Shown here: positions 8,535-17,653 of the stretch, piece after piece
Position numbering within the stretch: position 1 is the stretch's first letter
How the letters are laid out: each line of letters begins with the position of its first letter
Assembly (NCBI GenBank): GCA_947488295.1
Contig: CANKYU010000003.1
Span: 372,001-436,000, forward strand
Direction of reading: 5' to 3'
Source: an uncultured Anderseniella sp.
Lineage (GTDB): Bacteria; Pseudomonadota; Alphaproteobacteria; Rhizobiales; Aestuariivirgaceae
Length of the DNA: 64,000 nucleotides
The notes under the pieces: model-generated
Databases searched by the model: none
The model's input: the letters and a program-made list of their open reading frames with translations, nothing else
What the model was told of the DNA's origin: nothing
Made by a program: the position numbers and the translations under genes

Positions 8535-8891
8535 CTAGTTGACGACCTTGATCGACACTTTGGTCACACCGGCCCGGATCAGGCCTATTTTCTGCGCTGC
8601 GCCCTTCGACACGTCGATGATGCGTGACTTGATGAACGGTCCGCGATCATTGATGCGCACGACGACCGACTTGCCGTTGCGCAGGTTCTTGACCCGCACC
8701 TTGGTGCCGAACGGCAATGTGCGGTGCGCTGCCGTCAGTCCGTTGGGTTTGAAGCGCTCGCCGCTGGCGGTCTTGGTGCCCATCTTGTACCACGATGCCT
8801 TGCCGGTCTCTGCGGCATTGGCCGGCGCCATGGCGAGCAGCAAAACCGCACAGGCGCTCAGAACGCCCGCTGCAAACAGATATTTGTTCAT
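8535..8891 (-). CDS. RlpA-like double-psi beta-barrel protein, secreted
   Basis: A small exported protein of 118 residues. The signal peptide is [20 protein letters not shown], with cleavage near ...ANA-AET. The mature part reads [18 protein letters not shown], followed by [23 protein letters not shown] and [10 protein letters not shown], the RlpA/DPBB signature with the conserved Asp of the NDRGPF motif. Septal-ring RlpA proteins cleave or bind denuded peptidoglycan; this one lacks a lipobox and a SPOR domain, so its exact role is open. The ATG at 8891 begins the signal peptide and has AGGGA upstream. It is monocistronic. Confidence 0.85.
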   Translation of the reverse strand: MNKYLFAAGVLSACAVLLLAMAPANAAETGKASWYKMGTKTASGERFKPNGLTAAHRTLPFGTKVRVKNLRNGKSVVVRINDRGPFIKSRIIDVSKGAAQKIGLIRAGVTKVSIKVVN

Positions 8892-9016
8892 TTGAAGTCC
8901 CTGATTTGTATCTCGATGCTCCTTAAACGCCTTGATTGAGGCCAATTATTGTCGTGTTTGAGGAGTTTTCCTGATAGCCCTGAGAGCGGTTAACGACATG
9001 ACAGGGCAAGATTGAA

Positions 9017-9769
9017 ATGACATCCAAGGGCACAATTCTGGTAACGGGCGGCAGCAGGGGTATTGGCGCAGCCTGTGTGAAACTGTTGGCACGTAACGGG
9101 TATGACGTTGCTATCAACTATGCACGTTCTGCCGCAGAGGCAGAAAAACTGGCCGACGGCGTAAAGGCGATGGGAGGCAGCAGTATCGCAGTCAAGGCGG
9201 ATGTCGGCTCGGAAGCCGATGTTACAGACATGTTCAGCAAGATTGACGAGGCAATGCCGCCGCTCGCCGGGTTGGTCAACAACGCCGGCATCCTGTTTGA
9301 AAAAGCCATGCTGGAAGAATTCAGCGCTGAGCGCATCAACGAAACTCTGCGGATCAATGTAACCGGCAGCTTCCTGTGCGCGCGCGAAGCCGTGCGTCGC
9401 ATGAGCACGGACCGCGGCGGCAACGGCGGCGTGATTGTCAATCTGTCCTCGGCGGCAGCGCGTATCGGATCGCCGAACGAGTTCATAGACTATGCCGCGT
9501 CCAAGGGCGCGATTGACGCCATGACCCTGGGCTTGTCGAAGGAAGTGGCCAGCCAGGGCATCCGGGTCAACGCGGTACGCCCCGGTCTGATCCACACCGA
9601 CATTCATGCCTCGTCGGGCCAGCCCGACCGGGTGGAGCGCTTGCAGGGCCAGGTGCCGATGGGCAGGGGTGGGTCAGCGGAAGAAGTGGCGGAGAGTATC
9701 GTATGGCTGCTGTCGCCGGCTGCGTCCTACGTCACAGGTGTATTGCTGGACGTGACAGGAGGCAGATGA
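9017..9769 (+). CDS. SDR-family NAD(P)-dependent oxidoreductase
   Basis: A classical short-chain dehydrogenase of 250 residues. The cofactor motif TGGSRGIG is at 11-18, VNNAG near 90, catalytic Ser in NLSSAAAR near 144, and YAASKGA with the catalytic Tyr and Lys near 158-162. The C-terminus ASYVTGVLLDVTGGR is the usual tail of glucose-dehydrogenase-like or 3-oxoacyl-reductase-like members. The N-terminal ARSAAEAEKLADGV segment follows the second strand and lacks the acidic residue that would exclude NADP. It stands alone and converges on the ABC operon. Substrate unknown. Confidence 0.88.
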   Translation: MTSKGTILVTGGSRGIGAACVKLLARNGYDVAINYARSAAEAEKLADGVKAMGGSSIAVKADVGSEADVTDMFSKIDEAMPPLAGLVNNAGILFEKAMLEEFSAERINETLRINVTGSFLCAREAVRRMSTDRGGNGGVIVNLSSAAARIGSPNEFIDYAASKGAIDAMTLGLSKEVASQGIRVNAVRPGLIHTDIHASSGQPDRVERLQGQVPMGRGGSAEEVAESIVWLLSPAASYVTGVLLDVTGGR

Positions 9770-9785
9770 GTGACACCAACTCGTC

Positions 9786-10595
9786 TCATGTCCGCCAGCG
9801 CAGCACGTAGCGCTCGATAGCGCCGATGACCGAACTGAGCAGCACGCCGAGCAGGGACAGGATGACGACACCGGCAAACAGGCGTTCAAGGTTGTAAAGC
9901 GAGCCGGCTTCGAGAATGTAGGCACCGATGCCGTGTTCCGCACCGAGCATTTCTGCGGCCACCAGCAGGATGATGGCGATGGCGAGTGAAATCCGCAAAC
10001 CTGACAGTATGCCGGGCATGGCGCCCGGCAGGATGATTTTGCGCACGATGGACTTCCAGCTCAGGCCGAAACTCTGCCCCATGCGGATCAGGGTGCGGTC
10101 CACATTGTCCACGGCGCCATAGGTTGCGACGACGGTCGGCGTGAACGTGCCGAACGCTATCAGCGCATATTTTGAAGCCTCGTCGATGCCGAACCAGATG
10201 ACGAACAGCGGCAGCAGGGCGATCTTGGGTATCGGGAATATGGCGGCAATCAACGGCACCATGCCGGCACGGATATAGGAGAACAGGCCGATCAGCACGC
10301 CCACGCCAATGCCGAGTGTCGCGCCGAGCGCGGCACCGACCGCGAGCCGGGTCAGGGAAGGGGCCAGATGTGTCCATAACAGTCCGGAGTTGTAAAGTTC
10401 GACGAAAGTCAGCAGCACATCCGACGGTTTGGGCAGGGTCAGTGGCGAGATGAAACCGGATTGCGTACCGATTTCAGCAAGGCCGATCAGCACCACGAAC
10501 ACAGCCAGTCCGATCCAGCGATAGGGCGTCGGTGCAAAACCGCCGCCGCGAAAGGCTACCTGGCGGGCGATGTCGGTTTCTTGCTCCTCAGACAT
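9786..10595 (-). CDS. ABC transporter permease, NitT/TauT (nitrate/sulfonate/taurine-type)
   Basis: An inner-membrane permease of 269 residues with about six helices. It carries the EAA-type cytoplasmic loop GQSFGLSWKSIVRKIILPGAMP near 170-190, which docks onto the ATPase. It is the last gene of a three-gene operon (binding protein, ATPase, permease) and overlaps the ATPase stop by 8 bases. NitT/TauT-family systems import sulfonates, nitrate, bicarbonate, thiamine precursors or aromatic acids; nothing here settles the substrate. Confidence 0.88.
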   Translation of the reverse strand: MSEEQETDIARQVAFRGGGFAPTPYRWIGLAVFVVLIGLAEIGTQSGFISPLTLPKPSDVLLTFVELYNSGLLWTHLAPSLTRLAVGAALGATLGIGVGVLIGLFSYIRAGMVPLIAAIFPIPKIALLPLFVIWFGIDEASKYALIAFGTFTPTVVATYGAVDNVDRTLIRMGQSFGLSWKSIVRKIILPGAMPGILSGLRISLAIAIILLVAAEMLGAEHGIGAYILEAGSLYNLERLFAGVVILSLLGVLLSSVIGAIERYVLRWRT

Positions 10596-11355
10596 TAATC
10601 AACTCCGCGTCTGCGGCCTGTGCCTCATCACGCATCAGGTTCCAGAGGTATTTCTGCCGGAACTGCAGGTCACTGTCGCCGTAGCTGCGCTCATCCAGCG
10701 GTTTCTCCAGATGCACGATTTCCCGTATCTGGCCGGGGCAGCGCGACAGGATGACAATCATATGGCCCATGCGAACCGCCTCATCCAGATTGTGGGTCAC
10801 ATAGACAGCCGAAAAAGGCTGCCGGGTCCACAGCGCAACCAGGTCGTCCATGAGCAGTTCACGTGTCTGGCTGTCCAGTGCCGACAGCGGTTCGTCCATC
10901 AGCATGACAGCGGGCTTTACCGCCAGTGCACGGGCAATGGCCACGCGCTGTTTCATGCCGCCTGAAAGTTGCTTTGGCAGAGCGCGGGCAAAATCACTCA
11001 GCTTGGTACGCGCCAGTACATCGGCGATGCTTTTCCTGATATCTGCGCGCGACAGGTCGTGATCTTCCAGCACCAGCGATATGTTGCCCGCAACGGTTCG
11101 CCACGGCAGCAGGGCAAAGTCCTGGAACACATAGGTCAACGGGTTCAGGCAGTCTTCAGCAGGCACGCCCAGTTGCAGCACATTGCCCTTGTTGGGCGCT
11201 TCGAGCCCGCCGATCAGCCGCAGGAGTGTTGACTTGCCGCAACCGGTGGGCCCGACAATGCAGACAATCTTGCCTGACGGGATGTCCAGCGAAATATTGC
11301 GAAGAACCTCAAAGTCGCCATAGGAATGACTGATCCCTGATAGACGGATATCCAT
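10588..11355 (-). CDS. ABC transporter ATP-binding protein, NitT/TauT-type
   Basis: A 255-residue cytoplasmic ATPase. Walker A GPTGCGKST is at residues 35-43, the Q-loop is in YVFQDFALLPWR, the signature motif is LSGGMKQRVAIARAL near 127-141, and Walker B is VMLMDEPLSALD with the switch His in VTHNLDEA. The WRTV and FALLPW elements are typical of SsuB/TauB-like ATPases. It lies between the binding-protein gene (41 bp gap) and the permease gene (8 bp overlap). Confidence 0.93.
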   Translation of the reverse strand: MDIRLSGISHSYGDFEVLRNISLDIPSGKIVCIVGPTGCGKSTLLRLIGGLEAPNKGNVLQLGVPAEDCLNPLTYVFQDFALLPWRTVAGNISLVLEDHDLSRADIRKSIADVLARTKLSDFARALPKQLSGGMKQRVAIARALAVKPAVMLMDEPLSALDSQTRELLMDDLVALWTRQPFSAVYVTHNLDEAVRMGHMIVILSRCPGQIREIVHLEKPLDERSYGDSDLQFRQKYLWNLMRDEAQAADAELINV

Positions 11356-11396
11356 GAACGCTGCTCCGGCGGTGGTGATGGTCCCGGGGCGTAACC

Positions 11397-12416
11397 CTAG
11401 GCGCGGATCGTTTTCACATAGCTGGTATCGACAAGTCTATCCATCGTCACATCTGCATCGACCAGTGCTTCGGACTGAAACCATTTCAACTGATCCTCGA
11501 TGGAGGCCACGTTCAGCGCGGCGCCCTCATTCAGGCGCATGGTGCCGTTGATGATCGACGGTGCAGCCTTTTCAAGCGGACGGTCTGCATAGACATACTT
11601 GTGAATCAGCCGGACCATCTCGTCGACGCCGTCCTGGCCCGCGGATCTGGCAATCATGGCGGCATTGTAGTCGGCGACCCCTTTGGAAAAACCGGTCAGG
11701 AAATCACCTGTCATGGCTTTCTGTTCCGCGGCATTGTTGGCCGAGGTAAACACCGTGGTAATCTGGTAGTTGGGCAGATAGTCCGAAACGTTGCCGATGA
11801 TGTGTGCCGCGCCGGACTTGGCGAGCGGTTTGGCGATATGTGGCACGATGGACCATGCATCGATCTGACCTGATTTCAGGGCGCCAATGATTGCTCCAAC
11901 TTTTTGCAGGGGTTTGAACTTCATGGCCGCGCCCTCGGCGGCAGCGACTTTCGAGCCCATATAGTGGAAGCTGGATCCGGCGGTGGACATGCCGAAGATT
12001 TTGCCGTCCAGTTTCTTAGGCGATGTCAGGCCCGCCTTGAACGCGGCATCAGACGCGAGTATTTTCTGCCCGTCTATACCCGGTTCTTCGGAAAGCGCTC
12101 CGCCTATGACCTTGACCGCGCCTTTCTGAGCCAGCGAGATCAAACCGCCCGAAACAGCTGTAACGGCATAGTCGATGCTGCCCGACGCGATTGCGATAGC
12201 CATGGGCTGTGCTGCCTGGAAAAACTTAAGTTCCACATCCAGGCCGGCATCGGCGAAATGTCCGCGTTCGAAGGCAATGAAGCTGCCTGAATGGCTGGTG
12301 AAACGCAGCGCGCCAACGGTGATTTTCCTGTTCTGAGACAAGGCTGGCGTTGCCAGACCTGCTGCTGCAGCGGCGCCTCCGATAAGGGTGATTGCCTCGC
12401 GTCGGTTCATTGTCAC
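11397..12416 (-). CDS. ABC transporter substrate-binding protein, NMT1/SsuA-like, probable Tat export
   Basis: A periplasmic binding protein of 339 residues and the first gene of the operon. The N-terminus NRREAITLIGGAAAAAGLAT has an RR pair before a hydrophobic stretch and ends in ALSQ, consistent with a Tat or Sec signal. The body (ITVGALRFTSHSGSFIAFERG, then ADAGLDVELKFFQ and VSGGLISLAQKGAVKVIGG) follows the NitT/TauT binding-protein pattern. The ribosome site GGGAG is better spaced for the GTG at 12416 than for the ATG two codons later (12410). The ligand is unknown; this family covers sulfonates, nitrate and pyrimidine precursors. Confidence 0.85.
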   Translation of the reverse strand: MTMNRREAITLIGGAAAAAGLATPALSQNRKITVGALRFTSHSGSFIAFERGHFADAGLDVELKFFQAAQPMAIAIASGSIDYAVTAVSGGLISLAQKGAVKVIGGALSEEPGIDGQKILASDAAFKAGLTSPKKLDGKIFGMSTAGSSFHYMGSKVAAAEGAAMKFKPLQKVGAIIGALKSGQIDAWSIVPHIAKPLAKSGAAHIIGNVSDYLPNYQITTVFTSANNAAEQKAMTGDFLTGFSKGVADYNAAMIARSAGQDGVDEMVRLIHKYVYADRPLEKAAPSIINGTMRLNEGAALNVASIEDQLKWFQSEALVDADVTMDRLVDTSYVKTIRA

Positions 12417-12544
12417 CGGTCATCTCCCTGAAATTCCCCTGACCGTCTGGCCCGGAATACTTGCCCCGCTTCTGTTTCGGTTTATGGCCGGGATAAGTCA
12501 ATGGCACCGAGGCGGTTTTGGGCGGAAATACGGCAAGTGAGTAC

Positions 12545-12554
12545 AAGTATACTT
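12545..12554. promoter_or_regulatory. Palindrome AAGTATACTT upstream of the NitT/TauT-type operon
   Basis: A perfect 10 bp palindrome lies 129 bp before the binding-protein start, in the 186 bp gap between that gene and the moaA stop. Short GTATAC-centred palindromes are common GntR-family sites, but a single 10-mer may be chance. Confidence 0.3.
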
Positions 12555-12602
12555 AATTACCGGCTTTCAGTATGCCGAATGCCGCCCGAAGCCTGTCCCA
12601 GC

Positions 12603-13634
12603 CTAGCCTCCCGTCACACTCATATGCCTGGTGACAGCGGGAGACTTGGTGCGCCGGTCAATGACAAAATCATGGCCTTTTGGTTTGCGGCCAATGGCTT
12701 CATCAATGGCGGCACTCACCAGTTCATTGCCTTCCGACGCGCGCAGCGGGTCACGCAGGTCGGCTGCATCATCCTGGCCCAGGCACATATAGAGCGTACC
12801 GGTGCAGGTCAGCCGCACCCGGTTGCAGCTTTCGCAGAAATTATGTGTCATCGGGGTGATGAAACCGAGCCTGCCGCCGGTCTCAGCGACCTCGACATAA
12901 CGGGCCGGACCACCGGTCTTGTAGGGGATGTCCTCCAGGGCATACTTGTCCAGCAGATTGGCGCGCACCACCGACAACGGAAGGTACTGGTCCGTGCGGT
13001 CTTCCTCGATCTCGCCAAGCGGCATGGTTTCGATCAGTGTCAGGTCCATGCCTTCTCCATGACACCATCTCATCATCGGCTCGATTTCATCTTCATTGAA
13101 ATTCTTCAGTGCAACCATGTTGATCTTGATTGCCAGGCCGGCGGCCTGTGCGGCCCTGATACCGCCCATCACCTTGTCCAGATCACCCCAGCGGGTAATG
13201 TCCTTGAACTTCCTGGCGTCAATTGTATCGAGGGATACGTTGATCCGTCTGACACCGTGGTCGACCATCTGGGAGGCGTACTTTTCCAGCTGTGAGCCGT
13301 TGGTGGTCAGTGTCAGCTCTTCAAGCGCGCCGGTCTTCAGGTGCCGCGACAGGTTTTCAAACAGCGACATGATATTGCGGCGCACCAGAGGTTCGCCGCC
13401 GGTCAGACGCAGCTTCCTGACACCTTTTTCAACAAACACCGTGCACAGCCGATCGAGTTCTTCCAGCGTGAGGATGTCTTTCTTGGGCAGGAATGTCATG
13501 TTCTCCGACATGCAGTATACGCAGCGGAAATCACAGCGGTCGGTAACCGAAACCCGCAGATAGCTCACATGGCGTCCGAACGGATCGATCATTTCAGATG
13601 TTGTGCCGGCGGGTATTTCAATGGAGTTTGTCAT
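12603..13634 (-). CDS. moaA: GTP 3',8-cyclase (molybdenum cofactor biosynthesis protein A)
   Basis: A radical-SAM enzyme that, with MoaC, turns GTP into cyclic pyranopterin monophosphate, the first step of molybdopterin synthesis. It has 343 residues from the ATG at 13634. The N-terminal cluster motif is CDFRCVYC (CxxxCxxC). The C-terminal second 4Fe-4S site is [19 protein letters not shown], with the CxxC-x13-C spacing of MoaA. The protein ends in the conserved Gly-Gly tail (SVTGG) needed for catalysis. A TTG 12 codons earlier is in frame but lacks support. No other moa gene is nearby. Confidence 0.96.
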   Translation of the reverse strand: MTNSIEIPAGTTSEMIDPFGRHVSYLRVSVTDRCDFRCVYCMSENMTFLPKKDILTLEELDRLCTVFVEKGVRKLRLTGGEPLVRRNIMSLFENLSRHLKTGALEELTLTTNGSQLEKYASQMVDHGVRRINVSLDTIDARKFKDITRWGDLDKVMGGIRAAQAAGLAIKINMVALKNFNEDEIEPMMRWCHGEGMDLTLIETMPLGEIEEDRTDQYLPLSVVRANLLDKYALEDIPYKTGGPARYVEVAETGGRLGFITPMTHNFCESCNRVRLTCTGTLYMCLGQDDAADLRDPLRASEGNELVSAAIDEAIGRKPKGHDFVIDRRTKSPAVTRHMSVTGG

Positions 13635-13942
13635 GCGATCATACTTGGCGACAGCATGTGGTCTCGTCAAGCCGCATCGGCCTGTTTTGAAAATCCCTGC
13701 CGCACAGTGGAATGAGGCCCCGATAACAAGGCTGTAATTGGCACGCTTGTTGCGTGGGATTAACCACTAGGGCCAATATGGCGCGAATTGAACAGAAAAA
13801 GCCGTTTCCGCTGTTGATTATGGTGAAAAAATGATCACTGTTGCTAAATTGTCAGGCAAGCGTTTATGTTTGCCTCAACAAAAAACGAGACCCCGCGTCA
13901 ATTTGCGTGGTCCTTTGGGTGGAACGTTGTTCGGGGTGCTGA

Positions 13943-15055
13943 ATGGGTAATGCTGGTGGAACCGGCGAACCGATGGTTCGCTTTCAGAATGTTCAGAAAA
14001 GTTATGACGGCGAAACGCTGGTCGTAAAGGATCTGAATCTCGATATCGCCACGGGCGAGTTTGTCACCATGTTGGGCCCGTCGGGCTCCGGCAAGACAAC
14101 AACGCTGATGATGCTGGCCGGTTTTGAACCCGCGACACACGGCGAAATTTATCTTAACGGCAATCCGATCAACAATGTGCCGCCGCACAAGCGCGGCATT
14201 GGCATGGTGTTCCAGAATTATGCCCTGTTCCCGCACATGTCGGTTGCCGAGAATTTGGCCTTTCCGCTGGCTGTCAGAGGCCAGTCGAAGGCCGAACAGG
14301 AAGAGCGTGTCAAGAGAGTTCTGGAAATGGTGGAACTGCCGGAATTCGGCGGCAGGCGCCCGGCCCAGCTTTCAGGCGGCCAGCAGCAGCGTGTCGCGGT
14401 TGCCCGCGCACTGGTGTTTGAACCGGACCTGGTGTTGATGGATGAACCGCTTGGCGCGCTGGACAAACAACTGCGTGAACAGATGCAGTATGAAATCAAG
14501 CACATTCACGAGTCGCTCGGCGTGACGGTGGTGTACGTGACCCACGACCAGTCTGAAGCGCTGACCATGTCGGATCGTGTCGCAGTATTTGAAGACGGCA
14601 TCATTCAGCAGTTGTCGAGTCCGGAAGAGCTTTATGAGCGGCCTGAGAATTCCTTCGTGGCTCAGTTCATTGGCGAGAACAACAAGCTGCGTGGTACGGT
14701 GCAGGAAGTTGGCAGGGACAAGCTGGCAACGGTGAAACTGGATAGCGGTGATATGGTCAAGGCGCTTGCGGTTGGCATTGGTGCCAAGGGAGAGCGCACC
14801 TTGTTGTCGGTTCGCCCGGAGCGCGTGGCCATAGAACCGAAGAAGACCAAAAACACCGTAACACTGACCGGCAAGGTCGAGGAACTGATTTACCTGGGCG
14901 ATCATATTCGCACCCGGATGTCGGTTGCCGGGCACACCGACTTTATCGTCAAGGTGCCCAACAATGCCGAGCATCATGAACTCAGCGAGGGCCAGACGAC
15001 GACTGTTGGCTGGGAAGCTGAGGATTGCCGTGCGCTGGATGATATGGCAGCCTGA
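13943..15055 (+). CDS. ABC transporter ATP-binding protein, spermidine/putrescine (PotA)-type
   Basis: A 370-residue ATPase with an N-terminal nucleotide-binding domain and a C-terminal TOBE regulatory domain. Walker [10 protein letters not shown] is near residues 46-54, the Q-loop is in [12 protein letters not shown], the signature [15 protein letters not shown] near 145, Walker [13 protein letters not shown] and the switch His is in VTHDQSEAL. The IGENN...SVRPE elements match the PotA/FbpC tail. It opens a four-gene operon (ATPase, binding protein, two permeases). The usual ligands of the family are polyamines, opines and related amines. Confidence 0.92.
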   Translation: MGNAGGTGEPMVRFQNVQKSYDGETLVVKDLNLDIATGEFVTMLGPSGSGKTTTLMMLAGFEPATHGEIYLNGNPINNVPPHKRGIGMVFQNYALFPHMSVAENLAFPLAVRGQSKAEQEERVKRVLEMVELPEFGGRRPAQLSGGQQQRVAVARALVFEPDLVLMDEPLGALDKQLREQMQYEIKHIHESLGVTVVYVTHDQSEALTMSDRVAVFEDGIIQQLSSPEELYERPENSFVAQFIGENNKLRGTVQEVGRDKLATVKLDSGDMVKALAVGIGAKGERTLLSVRPERVAIEPKKTKNTVTLTGKVEELIYLGDHIRTRMSVAGHTDFIVKVPNNAEHHELSEGQTTTVGWEAEDCRALDDMAA

Positions 15056-15153
15056 CCTGAATTCTGAAATTCTGTTCTGCCTCAATAGTGAGAGCAGGGC
15101 GGTTTACCGGGGGTTTTGTTGAGCCTCCGTTCTACCAAAGGGAGTAAGTTTGA

Positions 15154-16239
15154 ATGAAGAAATTTTTGACAACAAGCCTGTCGATTCTGGCACTTGGAGC
15201 TGTCTCGACAGCGGCCAGCGCCGAAGGCTCGATTACGGCTGTTTCGTGGGGCGGAGCCTACACGAAGAGCCAGGTGAAAGCCTATCATGAGCCTTTCACC
15301 GCCAAAACCGGCATCAAGATCAACTCGGTTGATTACTCCGGCGGTGTCGCCGAAGTGAAAGCCCAGGTTGAAGCTGGCAACGTATCCTGGGACATCGTTG
15401 ACGTTGAGTTGTCCGACGCTGTTCGCGGTTGCGATGAAGGCATCTTCGAGAAAATCGATCACTCTACGCTGCCGGCAGGTGCCGACGGCAAGCCGGCTCA
15501 GGAAGACTTCCTGCCCGGTACACTGCATGAGTGTGCGGTTGCCAACATCGTGTGGTCGACCATCTATGCCTACGACGACACCAAGATCGGCGACAAGAAG
15601 CCAACCACAATGGCTGACTTCTTCGACACCAAGACCTGGGCCGGCAAGCGTGGCCTGCGCAAGGGTCCAAAGCCGAACCTGGAGTTTGCTTTGATCGCTG
15701 ACGGTATCGCTGCCAAGGACGTTTATGCCGAACTGGCAAAGCCTGAAGCAATCGACCGTGCATTCGCCAAGCTCGCCACCATCAAGGGTGACGTCGTATG
15801 GTGGGAAGCAGGCGCCCAGCCTCCACAGCTTCTGGCTGACGGTGAAGTGCTGATGACCACGGCTTACAACGGCCGTATCTTCAACGCCGTTGCCGCCGAG
15901 AGCAAGCCATTCGTCATCGTATGGGACGGTCAGGTCTGGGACATCGATCTTTGGGCAATTCCAAAGGGCGCTCCAAACAAGGACAAGGCCATGGAGTTCC
16001 TGAAGTTCTCCACCGAGACCGAACAGCTTGCCAACCAGGCCAAGTACATTGCGTACGGCCCGGCTCGTTTGTCTTCTGCTCCGCTCGTGGGCAAATATGA
16101 AGACGGCAAGATCGACATGGGTCCACAGATGCCAACGGCACCTAACAACCTGACCAATGCCGTTCAGAACGACTTTGAATGGTGGGCAGACAACCAGGAT
16201 GCGCTGAACGAGCGCTTCAACGCCTGGCTTGCACAGTAA
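15154..16239 (+). CDS. ABC transporter extracellular substrate-binding protein, PotD/PotF-like
   Basis: A periplasmic protein of 361 residues. The signal peptide MKKFLTTSLSILALGAVSTA ends near ASA-EGS. The mature body starts ITAVSWGGAYTKSQVKAY, then WDIVDVELSDAVRGCDEGIF, and ends FEWWADNQDALNERFNAWL, as in polyamine-type binding proteins. A strong GGGAG site precedes the ATG. Codon choice is smoother than in neighbours (for example regular GGT, GCT and AAG), consistent with high expression. A hairpin at 16258-16283 separates it from the permeases. Confidence 0.9.
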   Translation: MKKFLTTSLSILALGAVSTAASAEGSITAVSWGGAYTKSQVKAYHEPFTAKTGIKINSVDYSGGVAEVKAQVEAGNVSWDIVDVELSDAVRGCDEGIFEKIDHSTLPAGADGKPAQEDFLPGTLHECAVANIVWSTIYAYDDTKIGDKKPTTMADFFDTKTWAGKRGLRKGPKPNLEFALIADGIAAKDVYAELAKPEAIDRAFAKLATIKGDVVWWEAGAQPPQLLADGEVLMTTAYNGRIFNAVAAESKPFVIVWDGQVWDIDLWAIPKGAPNKDKAMEFLKFSTETEQLANQAKYIAYGPARLSSAPLVGKYEDGKIDMGPQMPTAPNNLTNAVQNDFEWWADNQDALNERFNAWLAQ

Positions 16240-16257
16240 GGCTTATTTAGCCTGCGG

Positions 16258-16283
16258 CCGGACGGGCATTGTTGCCCGTCCGG
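16258..16283 (+). terminator. Strong hairpin after the binding-protein gene (attenuator or mRNA stabiliser)
   Basis: A perfect 11 bp stem (CCGGACGGGCA with its complement) and loop TTGT begin 19 bases after the binding-protein stop. The following sequence has only a late T run (about 16296-16301), so read-through into the permeases is likely. Such elements let a binding protein be made in excess of its membrane partners. Confidence 0.65.
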
Positions 16284-16362
16284 TCCTATTGAGTTCTTTT
16301 TATGAAGTGATTTGAAAGACACTATTTGAGTCCGCCGACAGCGACGGGGAAGAGGGCATATC

Positions 16363-17643
16363 ATGACCGATGTAACTGCATCTGGCGTGCCGGGGGCCAT
16401 AACCACCAGCGACGGTGTGCCGCTAAAGGTTTCTCTCGCACGTGCCACCAGGCGCCAACGCATGCAGGCGCTTCTGCTTGTAATGCCCTTGCTGCTGTTC
16501 CTTCTGGTTGCATTTGTTTTGCCGATTGGCGAGATGTTGTTCCGATCGATATATAGTCCGATCGGCCCAAATGTGTTGCCGAACTTCTCGAAAGTGATTC
16601 ATGAATGGGATGGTGAGGATCTCCCGCCTGAAGCCGTTTTCGAGGTCTTCGTCAAGGACATGACAAAGGCCAAGGAGAGCAATGAAATTGGCAAGACTAT
16701 CGGCAATCTGGCAACGCGAGTGAACTACGAGATACCCGGTTCGCGCGGCCTGTTTACCAAGTCGGCTCGTAAGGTCAAGAACATTACCGAAGGTCCCTAC
16801 AAGGAAGCCCTGATCGCCCTGGACAAGCGTTGGGAGAACCAGCACATCTGGCGGACACTGCAGCGTATTTCCAGCAATTACACTGCCTCGTTCTATCTGG
16901 CTGCGACAGACAGGAAGTATAATGAAGACAACGAGATAGTTCGAGCTGACCCGTTGTACCAGATTTATCTGCCAATTCTGGGCAAGACACTATGGCTGTC
17001 TGCACTGATTACGTTCATATGCCTGCTGATCGCCTATCCGGTGTCGTACCTTCTCGCGACATTGCCATTACGAACCTCAAATCTGCTTATGATCATGGTT
17101 CTGTTGCCGTTCTGGACATCGCTTCTGGTGCGCACGACCGCCTGGATTGCCATGCTGCAAACCGAGGGCATCGTGAACAATATACTGGTTTTCACCCGGG
17201 TCATATCCGAGGAGAGCCGAATTCAGATGATCTACAATCAGACCGGCACAATTGTTGCGATGGTGCACATTCTGTTGCCGTTCATGATCCTGCCGCTGTA
17301 TTCGGTGATGAAAACCATTCCACCCTATTACATGCGTGCGGCGCGTTCTCTGGGAGCAACCGGAACGTACTCATTCATCAAGGTTTATTTCCCGCAAACC
17401 ATACCGGGAATTGCCGCCGGCACCCTGCTCGTGTTCATCCTGGCAATTGGCTACTATATTACGCCGGCTTTGGTCGGCGGCAGCGATGGTTTGCTGATCT
17501 CAAATCTCATTGCAGATCACATCAAGAAGACTCTCAACTGGAGTTTGGGCTCGGCGCTCGGTGCCATCCTGCTCGCAATTGTGCTGATCTTCTACTGGAT
17601 CTACAACAAGCTTGTCGGCGTCGACAATTTGAAGTTCGGGTGA
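16363..17643 (+). CDS. ABC transporter permease, PotB-type with large periplasmic insert
   Basis: A 426-residue inner-membrane protein, longer than the roughly 285 of PotB. The first helix (residues about 37-60) is followed by about 140 soluble residues (62-200) rich in charged amino acids, then about five helices with the EAA loop AARSLGATGTYSFIKVYFPQTIPG near 327-350. The insert must face the periplasm, given the topology, and could contact the binding protein. It is third in the operon and ends 10 bases before the next gene. Confidence 0.88.
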   Translation: MTDVTASGVPGAITTSDGVPLKVSLARATRRQRMQALLLVMPLLLFLLVAFVLPIGEMLFRSIYSPIGPNVLPNFSKVIHEWDGEDLPPEAVFEVFVKDMTKAKESNEIGKTIGNLATRVNYEIPGSRGLFTKSARKVKNITEGPYKEALIALDKRWENQHIWRTLQRISSNYTASFYLAATDRKYNEDNEIVRADPLYQIYLPILGKTLWLSALITFICLLIAYPVSYLLATLPLRTSNLLMIMVLLPFWTSLLVRTTAWIAMLQTEGIVNNILVFTRVISEESRIQMIYNQTGTIVAMVHILLPFMILPLYSVMKTIPPYYMRAARSLGATGTYSFIKVYFPQTIPGIAAGTLLVFILAIGYYITPALVGGSDGLLISNLIADHIKKTLNWSLGSALGAILLAIVLIFYWIYNKLVGVDNLKFG

Positions 17644-17653
17644 GGAACAGGTC

